NCBI RefSeq assembly: GCF_018691265.1
Contig: NW_024881278.1
Location: forward strand, 3,796,001-3,860,000
Source: Tyto alba
Taxonomy: Eukaryota > Chordata > Aves > Strigiformes > Tytonidae
DNA: 64,000 nt
Reading direction: 5' to 3'
Shown here piece after piece: positions 37,131 to 50,225 of the stretch. Below the pieces are notes generated by a model. The model was given only the letters and a program-made list of their open reading frames with translations. It was not told the DNA's origin and searched no databases. Position 1 is the first letter of the stretch; the number at the start of each line of letters is the position of its first letter. Position numbers and translations under genes: made by a program.

Positions 37131-40100
37131 CAGAAAAGATCTGTCGTTCGCACATTGAGGAATACTGCTTCTGTGAAGAATGTTATTTATAAGGATTGGA
37201 AGGCTTTTTTCTGATTAGCATTTTCAGGGAGCTTTTGGTGTTGCTGTTTTTCTTTCCAAATAGATGTTTGAAAATTAGCTTCAAAAGATTACAAAAGTGA
37301 AACAGTTAAACAGAAATTACTTCGGAGAAAAACCCATACTCTTTGGAAATATTTTTCAAATATAGGTGTGTGGCAAGTTCTGTTAACCCTCCAAGCAACT
37401 AAATAACCAATGAGCAGTAAATGCATTTTCAAGCTTCTTTGTTGGGGTAGAATAATTCATCCTGCCTCAGTTTTAGACACATAACCTAGGTTGCCCATAG
37501 ATTACATGCACTCTTTGACACATGGAGAATTTATCCTTCCAGGATTAGGTACCCTGAATCACACCTTTTTGGATGCATCACATATCTAAGTACAGTGTGT
37601 GAATACCTGGAGTGCCTACTGAGATACAGAGCTCCAAAAGCATCCTCCATTGACAATGCTAAAAGCACTATTTGATCCTCAAGTCACAATCTCCATTTAG
37701 GACAGTTTTTTACAGCCTGTCTTAATTATATCAACAGTAAAAAAATGTCTCCCTCTTTTGGATAGGTTCTGGTCTTCTTTTTTGAGGTAGATATACAGAA
37801 AACTGTTGTCACCAACCAAAAAGATATCATCATTACAAGGTATTGTACCGATGTTGCCATAAACTGGTTGCATACTGCTATGGGCTGGATGGCAGTTGAG
37901 GGAAATGCTTTGGCAGGGACCCAGGGGTGTTAGCTTTGTGTCCTGGAGGGGCAACTGTTCTCTGAGAAGAATTTCAAAGAGAACAAAGTCAGAGCAACAC
38001 TCGGGCTCTCTGTTTTCTTCTGAACTATCAGGCCAGTTATACGTAGTCAGCAGAACAGGAATCTGGCCCAGGCATTAGCAGCAGGGGCAGTGAAAGGCTG
38101 ACTTTCCTGATATCTGACCCCACATATAGTATAAAACTTCTGTTTATTTTCCTTTCCCAACACAGAGCCTAGTAAGATACTTGTGTCCTGTTTATCCAAC
38201 TGCAACAATAGAAATTCAAGTAAAAACACAGGTTTTGCTAGCAGATAATAAACTCGGAGCTTATTCTATTCAACTGTCTAGCAACTGGAAAACAGGCAGC
38301 AGCCAGATTTGAATATCCACAAAGCACTACTAAGAATTTGGCATTTAGCCTCAAAAACAGAAGGAAGGACCTGTCTCTGTTACAAACAGCAGCGTGTGAA
38401 AGGATTTTCACCAGCCAGGGGGATGATAAACTTCTCAGCCTACGGATCTGCCTTAGTACCGTTCGTCCATTGCCAGCATGATGCAGAGTGGGCAACAATT
38501 CACTCTTTCGCTTTACTACCTAATTGGAAAGGGATGGCAGTGTAAAGGGAATAATCGCATGGCAGTGTCAGGATGCAACACTTTAATTACAGGGATACGA
38601 GGCCCTTAAAGCAGCTGGCCCTCCCCACCGAGCATTCCTAAAACACAGCTGGTGTCAAATCCTGCCCCAGCGATGATGAGTTCATTCATTATTTGTAGCA
38701 ACTTTTAAGAAGCTTAGAAATAAAACGCAAATTTCTCTGCTAGTTGTAAATCATTCTTCACCTGGCAAAAATGGATTCGTTTTCCCACAACTTTCACTTC
38801 TAGAAGTACTATTTTGTTCAAATTTACAGACTATGCCCATCATGTTTTTTATCGTGGGGACTGTGGGAAGCCCAGAGCTCTCAGCAACACCATCATAACT
38901 TAAACTATGGTCTCTGGTCTTGCAGACAAATGCCTTATCATGATATTACTGCCACTGTTAAAACCAAAAGAAAACAAAATGACTTGTTAGGTTTCTGAAA
39001 AAAAAAAAAAAAATAGCTATGGAGCTGTAACATGACATTTCATTAATATTACTTGTACTGTATATATTACAAGCTCATTAAAGAATCACCAGCAAAGTAA
39101 TTGAGTTTGGGATTTTTTTTTGTTTGTTCTCTAAAGAGCATAATTTAATATGAAGATCATTCTTTACATTTCTAGATGTCTTTTGAATTTGTAAATAAAT
39201 AACAAAAGTTGGAATGAAAACATTCTACAGTGAAGCATTTTGAAAGGAAAGGAATAGTCTACCAAATTCATTACACGACTAATCATAAGAATAGACTTTA
39301 TATTTTTTTATATACCTACTAATTATGTCATGCTCTTGATTCCTGAGCACCAAAGCACTACTCTCCAAAAAGTGCTTTTAAGACCAAGATATTAACAGTT
39401 AATCAGATGGAATAAACAACTTCGTAGGAGAACTCTGCCTCATGCTCAAAACTCTGACCGTACTGGAACAAGAAAATAAATGAGAAATCAAGAGTTTTAA
39501 GATTAAGGTCAGTGAAATTCTTCTGATTGCCTCATGCCAATTGACTACAATGGACTTCAAGCGACAGGTCCATGTTGATACAGCTCTTAAGAGCATGGTC
39601 AGCCATGGAGTAATTACAACATATTTTAACAGGAGCTGACCATGCTCAAATGGAAACAATTTCTAGTCCCTCCTCCGTCTGCAGTATGGGTCTGCCTATC
39701 AAGCAAATTCCAGAAATAAAAGAGAAATAGGGAAAAATGTCAGTGCATGCAGAATTTCTAGAAAGTTAAATGACCTTCATACAATTTAAGAAGCGATATT
39801 TCAAAATCTAGAGATGGACTATCAAAATAGGAAAATCACAATATTTATATCATTTTAGGTAACTTTTTTTCTATGTTTTCTATGACTCACTGATAGGAAA
39901 AAAATCCAACTATTTTACTTAGACAAAAAAGAAAGTTCTGTTTGAAACAAAAAAGTACTAGACTGTATTTCCTTCTCCAGGAATGTGAATGGCAAAACAG
40001 AAGAGCTACTTCCTTCTTACTGGTGTTTCTGTGACTCAGCTAGCACTAAAGACAGTCTCCAAAATGTCTGCAAATGGTGACCAAAAAGCAGCACATGCCA

Positions 40101-41570
40101 CATACTATCTAAATACTAACTAAAATACTAATTGAGCAGTTTCCAAAGTGAGATGTTACTCCTCTGAAAAATGTTTAGGGATCCACAAACGAAGGAAAAT
40201 GGCAATCACTGTTAAACTAAAAGCTGCCGATTCACACGCTATCAAATCCACATTTTGGTTATCAAAGTAGTTAAGTTTCAGAAAGCCCCCTGCCCCTTTG
40301 TCTACTGGAGAGAGGCTTTTTGAGGCCTTCTGAGGCATTTAACTAAGAACGAGCAGCATGTTTTATTTATTCCTTGAAAATACTCCATAGTTTTCGCTCC
40401 ATGCTCTGAAAAACAATCAACAATTTTATGCCATGGGGCCAGGATTGAGCTAAAGAATAATACTGCAGAAAACAATATTGATGGTTCTGCACACATAGGA
40501 ATAGCAGATGATGATACAGTTTAGGTAGCAAGAAAATAACACAGTAGAATTGAAACTGCAGGTAGAATTTTAAGTAGGCTGAATGCAATACCTGAAACGA
40601 TTGTTATGGTGTTTCTATTAACACATCTCTTTAAAATATTCTTTAAGATGCTTAGGTTCCAGATCTCTACAGTAACATTTAAAACTAACTCAACATGTTT
40701 ATGAAATTGCTTTGAAGTACGTTACTTCTTTTACTGTCCCTTTTACTGTCATCCTTCTAAAAAGCTTGCAAAATAAACCAAACTGAAAGCATTCTACAAT
40801 GAAAAAATATTTGTGATGGATGATTTTCAAATATTATGATGTGAACTTACAAGAACAATTCTGTTCATTTCTTGGGAGAAAAGATAAATGTGGCTTGGAA
40901 AAAACTGAAACTTATTTTTGCACTTCAGCCAAATATAATATCTCTAGCAACACTGCCCACAGCCCTATGCTGACATAAGGCTGATATTTAAAGCTGGATC
41001 TTGTATGATGATCTATACTTTATATTTTTACAGTTCAGTATTTAGCCTATGACTTAGGGCACACAAATCCATGACTGTATCTTTATACAGCCTTTATACT
41101 TGCTGGGGGAGGGGGTCTCAGGTAATAAGGGAATTATTTTTTTTTACATGGTGTGAAAATTTAATACAATTATAGACATGATAGATATGAGGGATGCAAG
41201 GTCTGCAGGGACAGTAAAATCTTTTATTAGAATAATTGAGGTAGCTGGAAAAGAGATAAATTTCTGATACAGTACATTTAGCATTGTGCCATCTATGTAT
41301 TCCTTTAAAAATGTGTCTAGATGATTACAGCTTTCCAACAAGGGAGAAATTGCCTCATTATCGGTAAAATATTCAAAGTGATGATATACACAGCATTGTC
41401 AAATGTGGGAAAACAAGAAAGGGGGGGGTGAAGGAAAAAAGATAAAATTATAGATTTCAACTAACAGATTTTCAGTTCAAACTTTCTTAGCAGAGTAAGA
41501 CAGATAAAATCTTGCACTTTTTCACAGCAATCACGAACGGCTATAAGAAGAGACAAGGTAAGGCCATGGC
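37131..41570. other. AT-rich non-coding
   Basis: About 4.4 kb of unique AT-rich sequence with A16 at 38998-39013 and G9 near 41421. A block at 38570-38720 holds CTTTAATTACAG and ATTCATTATTTG words of enhancer-like type, too weak to call. No long open frame. Confidence 0.55.
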
Positions 41571-41830
41571 TAAACCTGGGTGTGTATGCATCAGGGAGCC
41601 AAATCCTGCCGAACCACACCACAAACTCGCCACAGCTGGAAAATGGGCTGATACCGACCAGCCCGGAGACCCTGGGGCACTTTGTGCGAACACAGGGACA
41701 CGTTCCCACCCGCTGGCTCCTGCTGAAGTTGCTCACCTGGTAGAAGAGCAACCTGCTTTAGGAGAAACCCCTTTTTCCAGCACCAGCAGCCAGGCAAAGC
41801 CACCTTGGTGCCTCCTTCCTTCTCCCACAA
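41571..41830. other. GC-richer pocket
   Basis: A local rise in GC with several CpGs. Open frames on both strands overlap (110 codons plus at 41512-41844; 96 and 79 codons minus), so composition explains them. No repeat family or protein recognised. Confidence 0.45.
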
Positions 41831-44800
41831 CCCTCATATCATGACGGGCGTAACTCACAACACACATGGCGTGACAATGGCTCTGAGCAACAGCCTTCTC
41901 TCCAGAAGAACAAAAAATGAAGATCTAAATCCAGCTCAACTTCTTTGGTTATTTGGCTCTAAAATACAGAACACTCCACATACGTTCATTTTAATAATGC
42001 ATAAATGCTATTCCCTAGTTCCCAGGAGTTATCAAATGCTCTCTCAAATTTGTAAGAAATGAGCTTAATTTCTTGCTGTATCAAAAGTGCAAAGACTCTC
42101 TCTTAATGGCGAAAGAATTTCTATCCACACAAGATTATTCAGAGCTCTCAAACTGTTTAGCCACTAGAACTTAATTCATTTAATGATTACATGGAAAACT
42201 GAAACTTTGAACCATTTCAATCAATTAGCTTTTAATTGTTGTTTAGCAGCACTGCAACAACTACAAATATTTTCCTAAATTGTGGTAAAGCTGATCTGTG
42301 TAATCTGGAGTTCAGTTTCTCCACAAAGAATATTTAACTACTGTTGGCACGTGTATATTTATAACATTATCTTCTGAGCAATTCTTCAGAAGTATTTTTA
42401 GACTGACAGTCTTTACAGAAAGCTCCGTACATCCAAGCTTTGTGGACACTGAAAGTATTCACCACTTCCTATCAAATCCAAAACCACGAGGGCCAGCCCT
42501 TCAGCCAGAATAACTCAACGCAGCTCTATCAATTACGTGGCTGCTCATCTATCTGGCAAATAAATACAGGAAGAACATGCTGAAGACTTCTTAATTCTGC
42601 TTTCTGGGCAATGTTCAGTCATTTTGTTTTCCACAAGCTCCAAATTTTCAAACACTTCAGTTTGAAAGGGAATAAAAAAGCAAAATTAATTTTCAAATTA
42701 CTTGCTTGACCATACTGATAACTCACACCAATTACAACTACATAACGTCTGCTACCTGCCCACGGCTTAAGTTTATCTTTAAAAAAAAAAAAGAGAACAA
42801 ATGACAAACTATCCTGTTTAGATGTATGCAATACTTCCTGGAAAATTTACAGCATTTTTAGTAAGGAAGCATACATGTACGGTGAAAATAGCTCTGTCTT
42901 GTATCTTCTGATATCAGTGGTTCTAGGTTTCAAAAAATAAAATATTCATCTTCCCCAGCACTTTAACAGCCTTTACATTAATTTTAAGAATAAAAGTAAA
43001 TAGCTTTGAGTGGCGGAAGAAAGCCCAAAGTACAGACTTACTAAGCTCTATCCGTACTAATAAAAGGGGAAATAGTTTAAAATGTAGATTGCAAATTATG
43101 AAGGTGGCAAAAAAAACCACTGGCAGATGCTTCATCTAATCTTGTTGTTGCTTACACAAACCCAAAAGATGTTCTACAAGATGACCCTATTTTCCACAAT
43201 TACGACCTTCAAATTAGAAACCTAGGTGCAAGAAATTACTTCCAAACCAAATCTAGAACACCAAATTTCATAGCATGCTTTTTCAAAATCTGCATCCGAT
43301 ATACAGGTATAAAAAATGTGTAAAAAAAAAAAAAAAACGTTGGTTGAGAGTCACCTAAAATGGAAAGTTTGTACTTACTCTGAATTCAGATATTTGAAGT
43401 TTTGGATCAATGAACATGGTGACAGCTGCTAGTTAGGAGACTCCTGCAGTGACGATTAACAGATTTGGCATCCTACCCCACACAAACCTTAACAGACCCA
43501 GGAAAACCTCTTTTCCCATGTAATTTGCCTGGAGGGAGATTGACTAGGTCATATTTTGGTGCTGATCTTTACAAGGTCTACTTCCAAAGTGCTCATAAAA
43601 GTGCCATCTGATGCCCTCTGAGCACCAGCTTGTGAAAATGCCCAAGCAACATGAATACCTTCACAACCTTCAATATTAAAATTCACTGGGCTGAGAAAGT
43701 CCAGAAATTTATTTCACACAGGAAATAAGGAGACGTTTTCAAACTTTAGGGAGAACTTTAGGCTTTAAGCTTCAGTAATTCAGGATAGTTCTTCTCGCCT
43801 TTATTGCAAGCAAGCCATCCTCCTCTTCATTGCAAAATTGCCTAACCAAGACTCATTTAATTCTTTAAGGGTTGCTGTTTCGATCGTGTACCATAATAGT
43901 TATGGAAACAGCTTGAAGGAGTCATTTTGAAGAGATGCAAGAGTTTTAAAAAGGATAATTTACAGATTATTTGAACTATAGTAAATAGATGAGTTGACCA
44001 GGCAATTTTTAATAAGACAGAAGGGTAAGGCAGCATGAAGAGCATAACACAACGCTGAGCATGAGAGGGAAGTTAAACCATTATGTTCCTATACTGCACA
44101 TCCAAGATGAAGACTACTGCTGTCTTTCAAGACTGTTAGCTGTAAATTTATTTACTTACAATGGCTGTGTGTGGCAGGACAATTCTGAACAACAGATACA
44201 TGTTAAGCTCAAAAGATAGCTGAATCGGCAACTGCAAAGCAGGAGCATATGGTGAATGAGATGAAAAAAAAAAGACCCGTTACCAATAAAACCTCTTGGA
44301 AGATCTACTGCAAAGCAGTTTCACAGAATTCAGTGCTACTATACCAATTTGAAATGAGCAAATAAAAAAGACTCCAAATTAGCTATCTGAAGTTTTCATA
44401 TAAAATACATATGGCCTCCAAATTACCATGGCAAAGTTCATCACTTTGCTGTAAAAAATTACTATCTCCTTACCAATTTTAGCATTTTTATATTGTGTGC
44501 CATTCTGTAGCTTAAAAGAGAGTGCCAGTTAATTTTCTGAATTCTTAAAAATATTTATCATTCTTTCTGTTGTAACTGATTTCTTTCCCTCCAGTAAAAT
44601 TTAATTAGGGTTATTAAACGAAGGAAAAGTTGTATTTGCCCCTCTGCTGTAGCACTGTGTTCTGGCAAAATGTGAAATGCATGTTTGCCACTACTAGTAC
44701 TTTGATATTCAAGGGGAGCCAGAACTGCAAATTTAGTATTTAAATCAGATAAGAAAAGCAGAAGAAACCTATGCAATTACATGACTTCTACCTTATTACC

Positions 44801-47800
44801 ATATTGTCTCATCCTCTCCTACAAATCTATTTTGTTTTCAATCACTGCAAAACAAGAGTCCAAGTGCTGAGTTCAACCTTTAATTGTTCTTAGTAAGGAA
44901 ATTTGTATCAAAAGAAAATAGAGACAAGAGGCAAAATGGCAATCAGGATGATGTGTCTTATGGCCAGCAATACTCTTAAAAGCTACTGAATTCTTGACTG
45001 TTTTCTACAAAATGCATTTATTATTGTTGCCTGTGTTAGGACTGGCAATTTCCTACTGAAATAAACTTTCCTAGTGGTGGCACTGGCTTTGTAATTCCAA
45101 TTCTGCCTTGAAGGACTGTCACTTTTCTGTTGATGGATTTTATTTTTTAACCGCTACAAATACGACCTTTCTAATCCTGACTGAAGATTTTCCTTTAAAA
45201 AATAAAGTTGAAGCAAAACTGTGTATTACAGTTCATCTATATAGATATCTGCCTAGCCTGAGAAGAAACTAATTATGTCTAAGAAGTACATCTAACTTCC
45301 TGATCATATATCACAGGGAGGATGAAAACTTGCAGAGCTTCAGCAGGAGCACAGGCACGGTTTTGCATCTCCCGTATTTCAGCTATTTGAAAGCTGCCTT
45401 TATGATTATGTTTACAGATTACACTTTCCTTCAGATTACACGAAACAGTGTACATAATCCTCAAAGCTAAGACAAAGCAAACCAAACTGAGAACATTTAG
45501 ACAACTCTTTCTCTAATACCAACATTATACAGCCAAAACCAGCCAAGGAGGTAACATTCGCTTACCCTGTGCCTGATGGTGTATTTTAACCACAAGTGTT
45601 TCCCTCCACTGTTAGTGTCACTATATGCAGAACACTGTAGAAATGTTTGACATCCATCAGGACATTTATGGTGGATAAAAGCAGCTGTAGGGCCTTGCCA
45701 AGAACACGCCCTGTTGCAGCTTGAGTTGGACAACGTGTATCTAAACCAAGCTACCTGCGATCTTTTAAACATGCCCTGATTTGATCTAATAAATCTACAC
45801 ATCTGCAAGGAACTCCATGAGAAAAAAGTGCATCCTATTTGCTAGCTTAAAAACTTCCAGGTATTTTGTTCACTTCCCGCACACATTCACCATGCTACAA
45901 CTGATCATTTTAGACATAATTTAGGACAATCGGATCCTGGTCTCACTCCAAAACGCAATGATGGAAATCATAGTGCTGTTACCACTAAGTAACTTTTTTC
46001 AAGCTCAGTGCTTTCCCCACGAGTCCTGCACGGGCGGAGAAATCTCATCACCTCCAGGTCCTCAGGGATACCTGAGAAGTCTCTCTATTAGAATACGAGA
46101 TTTGTTTAAAAGTACACTTATAAAAAATAAAAAAGCCCAGCCTCTAGGTAATTTCTGTTTGTTTTGTTCACTAATGTATTTTGCACTGGAGTGCACAAAA
46201 GTATAGTTTCAAACAGAGAAGGAGAAACACAGTTTCAGGAAAGGAATGAGAAACATAAAATCATAGTTACTACAGTGAATCTCTAAAGAAGATAAGACTG
46301 ATTTTTCTCTCTCAAACAGAAAAGGGAGGATCTCTTATAGAAGGCAACCAAAGAGTTAAACAGACAAGGCACTTTAAAAAGAAAATTAATCCTTTTATAA
46401 TTCAAAAGGCAATTGCTTTAACAATTTTGAGATACACAAGCATCCAGTTCCTCAACGGTAAGAGCACTGTTACAGTCAATCCAACTATCGCTACTCCCTG
46501 TAGTAGCAGTACATCACTCGTCTCACTGGTGTATGGCCTGATTATGAATATACCATATAACAGCCAAACATAAAGAAATGTCAATGTTTGCTAACTAAAA
46601 ACTGCAGACTAGAATCCCTTGGATGGAATAAATGACAATATAACCCCTGAAATCAAAGAAGAATCATTAACTTAGTGCCACATAGGACCTGGCTTTTCTT
46701 CTTCACAGCTCAATTGATTTTATTTTTTTAATGCGACTTTTCAGAGTAACATTGTTTCTTGGATTTAGCTGCTGCAATAGCCAGCTCTTGCAGAATTACA
46801 GATACAGCCAAATCATAAGAGACCATGCCAAATTCTTCCCAATTTGAGGGAAAGCCTGTTTTGCGAATTAGAGGAATCTACTCCAGGTACTGATGTTCTC
46901 CACTGCTTGCAAAAAGCTTCTCATAGGAAATAAGAACATGTTCCTTACATTACAAAAATGTTTTACACTTTTTCTATGGAATTTCAGTGAAATTTAGTTA
47001 CATTATGAAATGCTGAAAGCACTCCTCATTTTGCTTCTTGGGAAAATGTCAGTATTGTAGCTAAGCAAGCAACCAAAAAAATCATACTTCTTAGTTTTCA
47101 CACTTGTTTTGTGACCTACATAACCTCTTTTTCCTTTGGTAACAAAATACATAGATGATAAAGAATTTAAGGAATTAGAAATTAATGACTTGGGAAGTGA
47201 ACTTCCATGAATTCAGCACACAAACTCCTTAAGTCTTCTGAAAGTCTTAGGCACTACTGTTTAGACCAGACATCTCCGTACTCAAAACCGGAAAATCCTC
47301 AGAGGTGTCAATGTCCTCTGTAGGTCAGATATCAAAATATTGAACAGGAAAGAAATTCCTCACCAGTCTGGAGTAACAGACCAAATCAAACCCAGCCAAA
47401 GCAGCTGTTTTCATACCTGCAGCTGCTCCTGCATCTGTCAAACTGAGAATGATTTCTGTAATCAAGGCATCTAAGGATACATGCATCTAATTTGTTTTTT
47501 TTTTTTTTTAAAGAAATTCAGTTATTTGAAGCCTACCTTTATTAACACTTTGTCTTTCATTTTTATAAATCATTCAGAAAAGACAGTAGCCAGGAAAGGT
47601 AGGGATCATTGTTAGGGTCTGGATGGACTTGTAGAACTGCCAGCATTATTGCAATGAAAGATGATATGAAATCATGGGATAAAAGATAGGAAAAAATACT
47701 ACAAATCTTCAATTTTACAAATATAAAGTACAAATATCGAGTGCATACAAGAACAATGTCGTCATTGCTACACCGTTTAAATTTATTCACTATTAGCTCT

Positions 47801-49551
47801 CCCTGCAGCACCTAAAAAGTCAGCAAGATTCTGTGGACTTGCAGAAATATAATTACCAAGATCAATTCAATCCACCATGCCATTAACATGTTATTATAAA
47901 GAGGCCACAATATGAAAGCATCTCATAGACAGGACTGTATTTTGCAATTCATAGTGCAATTAGGTCTCAGTCGGATTCAATGAATCCAGTCCTAAGTGGA
48001 ATGCAAATTCTGGATGTCATTGTCCTCAGATATAAAGGTCAGTCATGTAAGTCAGAATTAACTTCACTGGGCAATTAACAGGAGAAAGCTCTCAACTAAC
48101 ATGTAAGGTCTTTTCCAGCAAGCAAAGCTGACATTAATAGCAACCCTAGTTTAAAAAGAATAACACACAAACCCTGAAATACTGATACATAATGTTTTTA
48201 ATCAAAATATTCCTTGACATTTCTGTTTTGGTTTGTTTTGTTTTCTTCTCTTTCCTTCCTTGATTTTATTTGTATGGTGACACAGATTCACACCAACAAT
48301 GCAAATCTGTAAAGCTACATCAACATTTGCTGTGCCAGGTTTTAAGATTAAGAATCCTGAATTCCTGTGTCATGTATTCTAATGTTCATAGATACATGTC
48401 TGAAAAATAAATAGGCATATTAATGAACTTTTCCTAAAAGTATCCTAAAGTATCAGTTCTGTGAACATTATAGTCTTTAGTTCCTGCAGAAGTACTTACG
48501 ATATTAAGTATGAAAATATTTCAGCAATGTATTTGATCATTTTCTTTATATTTTAATAGATACTCCTAATTCATAGCAGCAGCACCAAACGTCACACACG
48601 CACTGCGTTTATCAGAAGCCGTAGCTACGTTCAGCCACATTTCATCCTCGTGGTCAACAGTTCTGGCTGCATCAAGAGGCCCACATATGCCCTGTGTAGC
48701 ACTTTGTAGAGCCTGAATAATTAGTAGTCAATCAAAAGTGAGTCCTCAAGCACTAACTATCTTACATCCCCAAATCATATCAGATAATATTCATATTAGA
48801 TGACCCTTAGCCATTAACACATCAAATGTATGAATGAAACTGAATTTTCTTTTTTTTTTTGACTTGTGAATGTCCCCTACTAGACGGCACAAAGCAAGCT
48901 GGTCTACTGGCTCATTCCTGAAACACCCAAGTGATACTTATAAGTACAGAACTACTACTATCAATGATTACCACCCCAGATTTTACAGCACAACACAATT
49001 AAACTGCTGAAAAACAGTGAATGCTTGATGTTGCTCCATTGTTCTATGTTGCCTTTTACAGCAAAACACAAAACCAGTATATGTTAAATGAAACCTGGGA
49101 AAGAACTTCTGAGACAATGAAATTAAGCGTTTAAACGTTTCCTTTGGATTCATATGAAATTCACTCAGTGATACTCAGATGACGTAGACCATATGTTGTC
49201 ACTTCTCTATCTTAGATGTGAATAAAATACTCACTGTAGTATTTTTTTCTTCTTGAAAGCCCACATGCACTAAGGGTCCCCTGGTTAAACAGAGCCTTTT
49301 TCTCCCCATTCTTCTCAGGTATCTGAAGCTAGAATATAGCCCGACCCAAAAATTAACCTCCATCTGAGTTACATCCCCTGGCTGAAAACCCTTTTCCCAG
49401 AAATACAAGATGTCTCTTAAAGTCAGTGGAAAAAAAGAAGTCTGAAAATGGACACTTTAAACAGGGAATTGAATTTCATACGGCCTGAATGCTTCTCAGC
49501 TTTATAAGGTAGGAATGTTGTTTTCAGCAAATATTATAATGATATTCTTAA
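41831..49551. other. Long AT-rich non-coding stretch
   Basis: About 7.7 kb with no gene or repeat element that I can support. Homopolymers are A12 at 42781-42792, A16 at 43322-43337, T15 at 47495-47509 and T11 at 48850-48860. A homeodomain-word-rich block occurs at 42200-42360. The longest open frame is 103 codons (minus, 45497-45808), without recognisable domains. Confidence 0.55.
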
Positions 49552-49610
49552 GCAGCTTCGGTGACTCAGTGGTAAGTCTCTGTATTGCTGTGTGGGAAGT
49601 TTGAATCTGA
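49552..49610 (+). pseudogene. Decayed tRNA-Gly-like sequence (tRNA pseudogene or SINE head)
   Basis: GGTGACTCAGTGGTA (49560-49574) matches the D-arm/A-box region of vertebrate tRNA-Gly(GCC) at 13 of 15 positions. The anticodon-arm region follows as TCTCTGTATTGCTGTGTGGGA, in shorter parts TCTC and GCTGTGTGGGA, with C-to-T changes typical of CpG decay. A B-box-like AGTTTGAATCT stands at 49598-49608. The A and B boxes are about 36 nt apart, implying a loss of roughly 6-8 nt, and the 3-prime acceptor strand is absent. A functional tRNA is excluded. Confidence 0.45.
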
Positions 49611-49853
49611 ATTCTTGTTCCCCCTGGGTTGCCACTTTCAGATTCTTGTGCCGAAATAAAGCCCCAGGTTTGCAGGGGAGGAATTTATTGTGTAGCCCCA
49701 GGATGCCATGCTTGCCGGGGGAGGCCGTGCAGGCCCAGGGCTTGACTAGAGGGGACTGTGGTGAATATCACCCTGGCAGGCTGGAGAGTACCTTCAGGGC
49801 CTTCAGGAAAAAGGGCAGAGTTTTGTTTCAGATTCAGCCTATTTATTTTTTCC
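49611..49853 (+). mobile_element. Possible body of a tRNA-derived SINE
   Basis: GC-richer sequence directly downstream of the tRNA-like head, ending at a T18/(GTTT)6 tail. Its size and the order head, body, simple-repeat tail fit a SINE of about 350 bp. I do not recognise the body as MIR, AmnSINE or LF-SINE, and only one copy is visible in the window. A 139-codon plus-strand frame crosses it without recognisable similarity. Confidence 0.25.
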
Positions 49854-49899
49854 TTTTTTTTTTTTTTTTTTGTTTGTTTGTTTGTTTGTTTGTTTTTTT
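49854..49899. repeat. T18 tract followed by (GTTT)6
   Basis: Eighteen T (49854-49871), six GTTT units starting at 49872, then a short T run. A T tract of this length would terminate RNA polymerase III reading from the tRNA-like segment. Confidence 0.95.
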
Positions 49900-50183
49900 A
49901 ATACAGTGTGTTTACCAATTGCCAGCTACAAATAGGGGGCATAAAGAGTCCAACCACCCTACCTTCTATGAAGCTGATGACATTTTATTCTCCAATAAAG
50001 GCTTTTGTTGAGCGTCCTGCCAGGGCGAGGATATTCAGCGTCTCCAGAGGTGCTACAGCTGGAGGATTAGCACCTGAAACAGCTTCACTGCCCACACTCA
50101 GCACCCTCTCACGTTTTGTTGTCCTTCTCCTGCACTCTACATCTCTCAGAAACCTCACTAGGGTGGGGGCTAAGTATTTTATC

Positions 50184-50225
50184 ATTTATTGAATGTGTCA
50201 TGAACTGAACATCGTGCTGTTTGCA
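50184..50225 (+). mobile_element. Possible L2/MIR-type 3-prime end remnant
   Basis: CATTTATTGAATG (50184-50196), followed by a degraded stretch ending ATCGTGCTG, resembles the shared 3-prime region of L2 and MIR elements (ATTTATTGA, then GTGCT). Only the first 13 bases agree cleanly, so the assignment is weak. Confidence 0.2.

Noticed and set aside
41942..41952. Eleven bases identical to the start of mature miR-9
   Set aside because: The match breaks after base 11 and no complementary star arm forms a hairpin downstream or upstream.
42914..42928. CAGTGGTTCTAGG, resembling a hAT transposon terminal repeat
   Set aside because: The match to CAGTGGTTCTCAA breaks after 10 bases and no inverted partner is found.
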